Source: a virus
Strand: one strand, 5' to 3'
Length of the DNA stretch: 27,513 bases
Virus record (IMG/VR): IMGVR_UViG_3300020395_000081
Location: 1 to 27,513 of that record
A model generated the notes under the pieces. It saw only the letters and a program-made list of their open reading frames with translations, was not told the DNA's origin and ran no database searches. Position 1 is the stretch's first letter; each line of letters begins with the position of its first letter. The translations under genes and the position numbers were made by a program. Positions 24,532 to 27,513 of this stretch are shown piece by piece.

Positions 24532-25166
24532 GTATGGAAAACCTTAATGTAGATAGACTTCTTGAACCTTTTCCTCATTTGATAATTAAAAATTTTTATA
24601 ATTCAAATGAGTTAGAATTGATTTGGGAAGAACTTAAGTTTTATACTAAACCAGGAAAACTTTTGACAGCAGAGAATTTTGGTGGAGTTGTGGGTTCCAC
24701 TAATTCACATGCTCTGGCATTGGATGAAGTTTATGGTACTAATAAATTTAGAATATTATCTAATATTCTAACAGTCAATAGAAAATTATTTGATAAAGAA
24801 ATACTTGAAGTATTTTCAAATACACATGATTGTTGTGGTATAGCAAGACATTCTAATTATGATATTACTAAAGTGAGATATTACCATGATGAAGAGTATT
24901 ATGATCCACATACAGATTCACCGTTTCATTTTCTAGCATTTTCTTATTTTTATAAAGAACCTAAGAAATTTACTGGTGGTGAAGTATATTTTCCTGACTA
25001 TGATTATGAGTATGCTTGTGATAATAATTCTATGATTATATTACCAGGTTGGGTTAAACATGGAGTCAAGAAGGTAAGTATAAGGGATTCAGACTATTAT
25101 GATGGGCATGGTAGATATTGTATTTCTAGTTTCTTTGGGTGTAATGATAGTAAGTCAAAATCTTAA
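24528..25166 (+). CDS. 2-oxoglutarate/Fe(II) oxygenase (fifth copy)
   Basis: 212 aa from the ATG that overlaps the previous TGA. A second ATG two codons later would also work, and a TTG upstream would extend into the preceding gene. Motifs: HxD at His128-Thr129-Asp130 in YYDPHTDSPFHFLAFSYFY, then FTGGEVYFPDYDYEYACDNN, distal His178 in LPGWVKHGVKKV, and Arg196 in GRYCISSFFG as the likely 2-oxoglutarate ligand. It is closer in type to the copy at 7459 (Arg ligand) than to its neighbour (Lys ligand). Thus both loci pair or neighbour Lys-type and Arg-type enzymes. The substrate is unknown. Confidence 0.86.
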   Translation: MSMENLNVDRLLEPFPHLIIKNFYNSNELELIWEELKFYTKPGKLLTAENFGGVVGSTNSHALALDEVYGTNKFRILSNILTVNRKLFDKEILEVFSNTHDCCGIARHSNYDITKVRYYHDEEYYDPHTDSPFHFLAFSYFYKEPKKFTGGEVYFPDYDYEYACDNNSMIILPGWVKHGVKKVSIRDSDYYDGHGRYCISSFFGCNDSKSKS

Positions 25167-25226
25167 ATCTTATAAGTAACTCTGTAGGGGTTTAAGGGAC
25201 ACACTATAATATTTTAAAGGAACCAG

Positions 25227-25255
25227 TTGCAAAACTAATATGAACCTGTTATAAT
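25227..25255 (+). promoter_or_regulatory. sigma70-type promoter (TTGCAA-17-TATAAT)
   Basis: TTGCAA at 25227-25232 and TATAAT at 25250-25255 with 17-bp spacing. Predicted start near 25262 is directly at the methyltransferase ATG (25263), so the transcript may be leaderless. A second TATAAT at 25205-25210 lacks a good -35 and might give a longer leader. Confidence 0.72.
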
Positions 25256-25262
25256 CGTTGTT

Positions 25263-25889
25263 ATGGGAAAGAATTTTAGTGCTAATAACACTACAGACAG
25301 AAGAAAGCAAACAGACTTCTATGAGACACCTTACAGTCTTACTAGGAAGTTTCTTGATGTAGAGAAGTTTGATAAGTCTCTATCAGTATGTGAACCTGCT
25401 TGTGGCAAGGGTGCAATTACAAAGGTATTGAATGAGTATTGGGATAAAGATTTAATTACATCATACGATCAAGAAGTAAATTTCTTATGGGAGACTGGTA
25501 ACTATAATTCTGTTATCACAAACCCACCATATACTACTGCATTGCAGTTTATTGATAGAGCAAAGAGAGTAGCAACAGAGAAGTTTGCATTTCTCTTACC
25601 ATTATCATATTTGCATGGGAAGCAGAGATATGATGAGATTTACTCAGACAGAGAGTACGGACTCAAGAAAGTATATGTCTTCACTAGGTATCCCATGTTA
25701 GGTGAAAAATTAAGAGAAGATGGCAAGTATAGAACTGGGATGATGGTATATGCGTGGTTCGTATGGGAGAATGGACATTCTGGTTTACCTATGATAGACT
25801 GGTTGGACAACAACGAGGATGTTCTATCCAAAAAAGATATAGAAAAAACAGAGGTGTTGACAGATAATCCATTGAGTGTTATGCTATAA
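25263..25889 (+). CDS. Orphan N6-adenine DNA methyltransferase
   Basis: 208 aa. S-adenosylmethionine-binding motif I is CEPACGKGAI (about residues 43-52), and catalytic motif IV is NPPY at residues 87-90, diagnostic of N6-adenine (or N4-cytosine) amino-methyltransferases. The upstream DFYETPYSLTRKF is common at the N-terminus of phage adenine methylases. Motif I before motif IV in a short chain without a clear target-recognition domain suggests a small, possibly relaxed or short-site enzyme. No restriction endonuclease gene is adjacent, so it is an orphan, which may protect phage DNA from host restriction or adjust phage DNA transactions. It has its own sigma70-like promoter, fitting early expression. 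Confidence 0.85.
   Translation: MGKNFSANNTTDRRKQTDFYETPYSLTRKFLDVEKFDKSLSVCEPACGKGAITKVLNEYWDKDLITSYDQEVNFLWETGNYNSVITNPPYTTALQFIDRAKRVATEKFAFLLPLSYLHGKQRYDEIYSDREYGLKKVYVFTRYPMLGEKLREDGKYRTGMMVYAWFVWENGHSGLPMIDWLDNNEDVLSKKDIEKTEVLTDNPLSVML
25857..25885 (+). promoter_or_regulatory. sigma70-type promoter (TTGACA-17-TATGCT) inside methyltransferase 3' end
   Basis: TTGACA at 25857-25862 and TATGCT at 25880-25885 with 17-bp spacing, overlapping the last codons of the methyltransferase. Predicted start near 25892 would transcribe the ParB-like gene and the 18-codon ORF before it. Confidence 0.6.
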
Positions 25890-25905
25890 GCATCAAGTCC
25901 CAGAT

Positions 25906-25962
25906 ATGACTTTAAACTATGCCTCTAGTCGTGATCCTGCAACATGGAAAAAGAGACGCTAA
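25906..25962 (+). CDS. Possible 18-codon leader peptide overlapping the ParB-like gene
   Basis: ATG 25906 opens MTLNYASSRDPATWKKRR and stops at 25960-25962, in a different frame from the overlapping ORF that starts at 25919. It lies about 14 nt from the predicted transcript start. The peptide has a reasonable helix-like composition, but nothing proves translation. It could be a leader peptide, or the true coding frame of this segment if the ParB-like protein begins at 25997. Confidence 0.25.
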   Translation: MTLNYASSRDPATWKKRR

Positions 25963-27028
25963 AATAAGCGGAGATGAGATCCGCACCCATAAACAAATGA
26001 CTCCTATAGTCAATGCACTGAGAAATACGGTGCAAACTTTAGTAGCAATCGCAGAGGTTGTTACTGGATTTGCTATCAATGTTAGAAAGCAAGTCAAAAC
26101 AAAAATTACAAAAGATTTCTTTACTCCCATCACCTATGTTAAAGTAAAGGATCTATTAACTGATAGCAAATATCAGAGACTTATAAACGAGCAGTTTATT
26201 AAGAAAGCAAAGGGATTTAATCCTGATCTTGCACGTCCCCTTGTCGTTGCTATACGTCCTGAAGAATTAGGTGGAGAATATGTTATTGTTGATGGACAGC
26301 ATACTGCATGTTTAGCAGCAGTTTATCTTGATGGTGATGGAGAGCAAGAAATTCCTTGTCAGATTCCAGAGATTCTTCAACATCCTGAAGATAGAACTCT
26401 TGAAGAATGTATTCAAGTAGAATCTGATTTCTTTGATAAACTTAATTATCTTAGAAATAATCCTAGTGCCATTGCTAGATTAAGAGCAGGTGTAGCACGA
26501 AAGGATAAGAAGGCACTTGAATGGGAAGCAACATTTAAATCCATAGGTATTCATGTAGAAAAGGTTGGTGATCCTGATGGACATGAAGTTTATGGACTTT
26601 CTAAACTTAAAACTTGTATTAATAAGTATCGCAACACACATACAAGTCAAGCAGTTGAAACTTATGCTAATACCATAAAATATACAACTTCTGAAGCATG
26701 GAATAATCCCTTACAAGGTGGTTTAGTTTTAGGACTAGCAGCAGCATATCATTTTGCTGATAACTATGCTGGAGATGGAGCAACAAAGGATGGATTTATA
26801 GAATTCCTAGAGAATCATCTTAAATTAAAAACACCTAAAGAGTGGACAGAGAAAACATCTGGAGTTATCATGGACATATTAGTTGTCGAAGATAAACTGA
26901 TTGATAGTTACAACTCTGCTGTTGGATTTGGAGTGATTAAAGCACCAAAGATTGGTGCGAAAAGGTTGGAATCTTGGAAAGCAGATCCTATTCATGCCAA
27001 AGGTAGCAAGGATAACAATGATGATTAA
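25919..27028 (+). CDS. ParB-like-domain protein of unknown role (369 aa)
   Basis: About residues 70-150 form a ParB/sulfiredoxin-like domain: ITYVKVKDLLTD, then ARPLVVAIRPEE and VIVDGQHTACLAAVYL, with the DGQHT motif in place of DGxHR. The remainder (about residues 155-369) is mostly helical with no recognised family; it has LRAGVARKDKKALEWE and a charged C-terminus ending DNNDD. Phage proteins with this domain can be nucleases, nucleotide-dependent regulators or DNA-modification factors; no choice is possible from sequence alone. The first 26 residues differ in base composition from the rest, and ATG 25997 (residue 27) is an alternative start. The gene is followed by a strong intrinsic terminator and lies between a DNA methyltransferase and a helicase, consistent with a DNA-related role. 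Confidence 0.7.
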   Translation: MPLVVILQHGKRDAKISGDEIRTHKQMTPIVNALRNTVQTLVAIAEVVTGFAINVRKQVKTKITKDFFTPITYVKVKDLLTDSKYQRLINEQFIKKAKGFNPDLARPLVVAIRPEELGGEYVIVDGQHTACLAAVYLDGDGEQEIPCQIPEILQHPEDRTLEECIQVESDFFDKLNYLRNNPSAIARLRAGVARKDKKALEWEATFKSIGIHVEKVGDPDGHEVYGLSKLKTCINKYRNTHTSQAVETYANTIKYTTSEAWNNPLQGGLVLGLAAAYHFADNYAGDGATKDGFIEFLENHLKLKTPKEWTEKTSGVIMDILVVEDKLIDSYNSAVGFGVIKAPKIGAKRLESWKADPIHAKGSKDNNDD

Positions 27029-27050
27029 TCCACTTTCATAACTGTCACAC

Positions 27051-27073
27051 AACCCCCGAAAGGGGGTTTTTTT
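27051..27073 (+). terminator. Intrinsic (rho-independent) terminator
   Basis: Stem AACCCCC (27051-27057), loop GAAA, stem GGGGGTT (27062-27068), then further T residues to 27073. A strong GC stem with a stable tetraloop and U-tract in an AT-rich region, 22 nt after the ParB-like stop. It closes the early unit. Confidence 0.93.
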
Positions 27074-27074
27074 A

Positions 27075-27083
27075 TGTTATAAT
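27075..27083 (+). promoter_or_regulatory. Putative extended -10 promoter (TGTTATAAT)
   Basis: TG-T-TATAAT directly after the terminator; no -35 match, since that position falls in the terminator stem. Predicted start near 27090 gives a leader of about 17 nt to the helicase ATG. Terminator and promoter back to back make this a clear transcription unit boundary. Confidence 0.62.
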
Positions 27084-27106
27084 ATATCCATACTAAAGAT
27101 TATGAC

Positions 27107-27513
27107 ATGCAGTTACGCCCACATCAGGTAGAAGCGATTACAGCATTAAGTGAGAACGATAAAGGACAAGTTATAGTACCCACAGGAGGCGGTAAGACTC
27201 TTATTGCTATCAATGATGCTTGCAATCAGTTTGAAGATGGATGTAAAACACTTGTAGTAGTTGCCCCACGCATCCTGTTAGCAGAGCAATTAAGTTCTGA
27301 GTTCATGGAAGTACTTGGGAGTCAATTCAATGATGTTTCTATGATGCACGTTCATAGTGGTAAGTTCAAGAATATATTCAGCACCACTCAACCGTCTTGC
27401 ATAAAAGCATTTACAGAAGTATCTACAGATAATCAAATTATCTTTACAACATATCATTCACTCCATAAGATTGTTGAGTCTGGTATTGATGTGGATACAA
27501 TCTATTTTGATGA
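27107..27513 (+). CDS. SF2 DEAD/DEAH-type helicase, 3'-truncated by window edge
   Basis: 135 complete codons are visible; the gene runs off the right edge. The N-terminus MQLRPHQVEAI is a Q-motif-like start of SF2 helicases. Walker A VPTGGGKT is at residues 24-31, motif Ia-like APRILLAEQL at about 53-62, and a TTYHSLHKI segment precedes the DE of motif II (YFDE), where the window ends. This pattern fits the Rad3/UvsW/type III restriction 'ResIII' branch of ATP-dependent DNA helicases. Many T4-like phages encode UvsW-like enzymes for recombination and replication restart, but equating it with UvsW needs the missing C-terminal half. ATG 27107 is chosen because it opens directly into the Q-motif; ATG 27102 is out of frame. 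Confidence 0.85.
   Translation, partial: MQLRPHQVEAITALSENDKGQVIVPTGGGKTLIAINDACNQFEDGCKTLVVVAPRILLAEQLSSEFMEVLGSQFNDVSMMHVHSGKFKNIFSTTQPSCIKAFTEVSTDNQIIFTTYHSLHKIVESGIDVDTIYFD

Noticed and set aside
25205-25210. Upstream TATAAT as main methyltransferase promoter
   Set aside because: The sequence 16-18 bp upstream (CTGTAG region) does not resemble a -35, and no TG extension precedes it. The TTGCAA-17-TATAAT at 25227 is better.
25919-27028. Plasmid-type partition ParB
   Set aside because: No ParA gene, no helix-turn-helix and no parS-like repeats nearby. Only the small nucleotide-binding motif region is similar.

Overview
The window looks like part of the genome of a T4-like marine myovirus, most likely a cyanophage of the Prochlorococcus/Synechococcus type. 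A related marine T4-like phage such as a pelagiphage cannot be excluded. The reasons are strong AT richness, every convincing gene on the + strand, tight packing with ATGA overlaps, a long run of tail-fibre genes with collagen-like and 'VGIG' modules, T4-late-promoter-like ATAAATA boxes, and several 2-oxoglutarate/Fe(II) oxygenases (2OG oxygenases) of the prolyl-hydroxylase type. Host and family are inferred from composition and gene content, not from a database search.

Positions 1-23899 form a late structural module of tail and receptor-binding proteins. In order it holds: a subtilisin-like protease entering from the left edge; a collagen-like fibre with a tail-collar tip; two tandem 2OG oxygenases; a large collagen-like fibre; an unknown 195-aa protein; a third 2OG oxygenase; a ParB-fold-like protein with a Cys cluster; a second large fibre; an unknown 111-aa protein; and a fibre with a YadA-like head and a C1q-like tip. 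Next comes a tiny two-gene cassette behind a consensus sigma70 promoter. The module ends with a giant 1851-aa fibre carrying an intramolecular chaperone (peptidase S74), a 653-aa fibre, and a glycine-rich adhesin-like protein. Four genes are preceded by nearly the same sequence, (A/C)TAAATA-A-(C/T)-(T/C)-AAAAATA, 24-26 nt before the start codon. This is probably the phage late promoter.

Positions 23900-27513 look like an early or middle module: two more 2OG oxygenases overlapping by ATGA, an orphan N6-adenine DNA methyltransferase, a ParB-like-domain protein, a strong intrinsic terminator, and the start of an SF2 helicase. Here the promoters are sigma70-like (TTGACA/TTGCAA with 17-bp spacing, or extended -10) rather than late-type.

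The most suggestive arrangement is five 2OG oxygenases in one 27-kb window, three of them interleaved with four collagen-like Gly-X-Y fibre genes, alongside a subtilase and an S74 autoprotease. One testable reading is that the phage modifies and processes its own fibres, for example by hydroxylating X-Pro-Gly sites in the collagen blocks. The second point of interest is the early-promoter microcassette at 14553-14921 inside the late fibre cluster.
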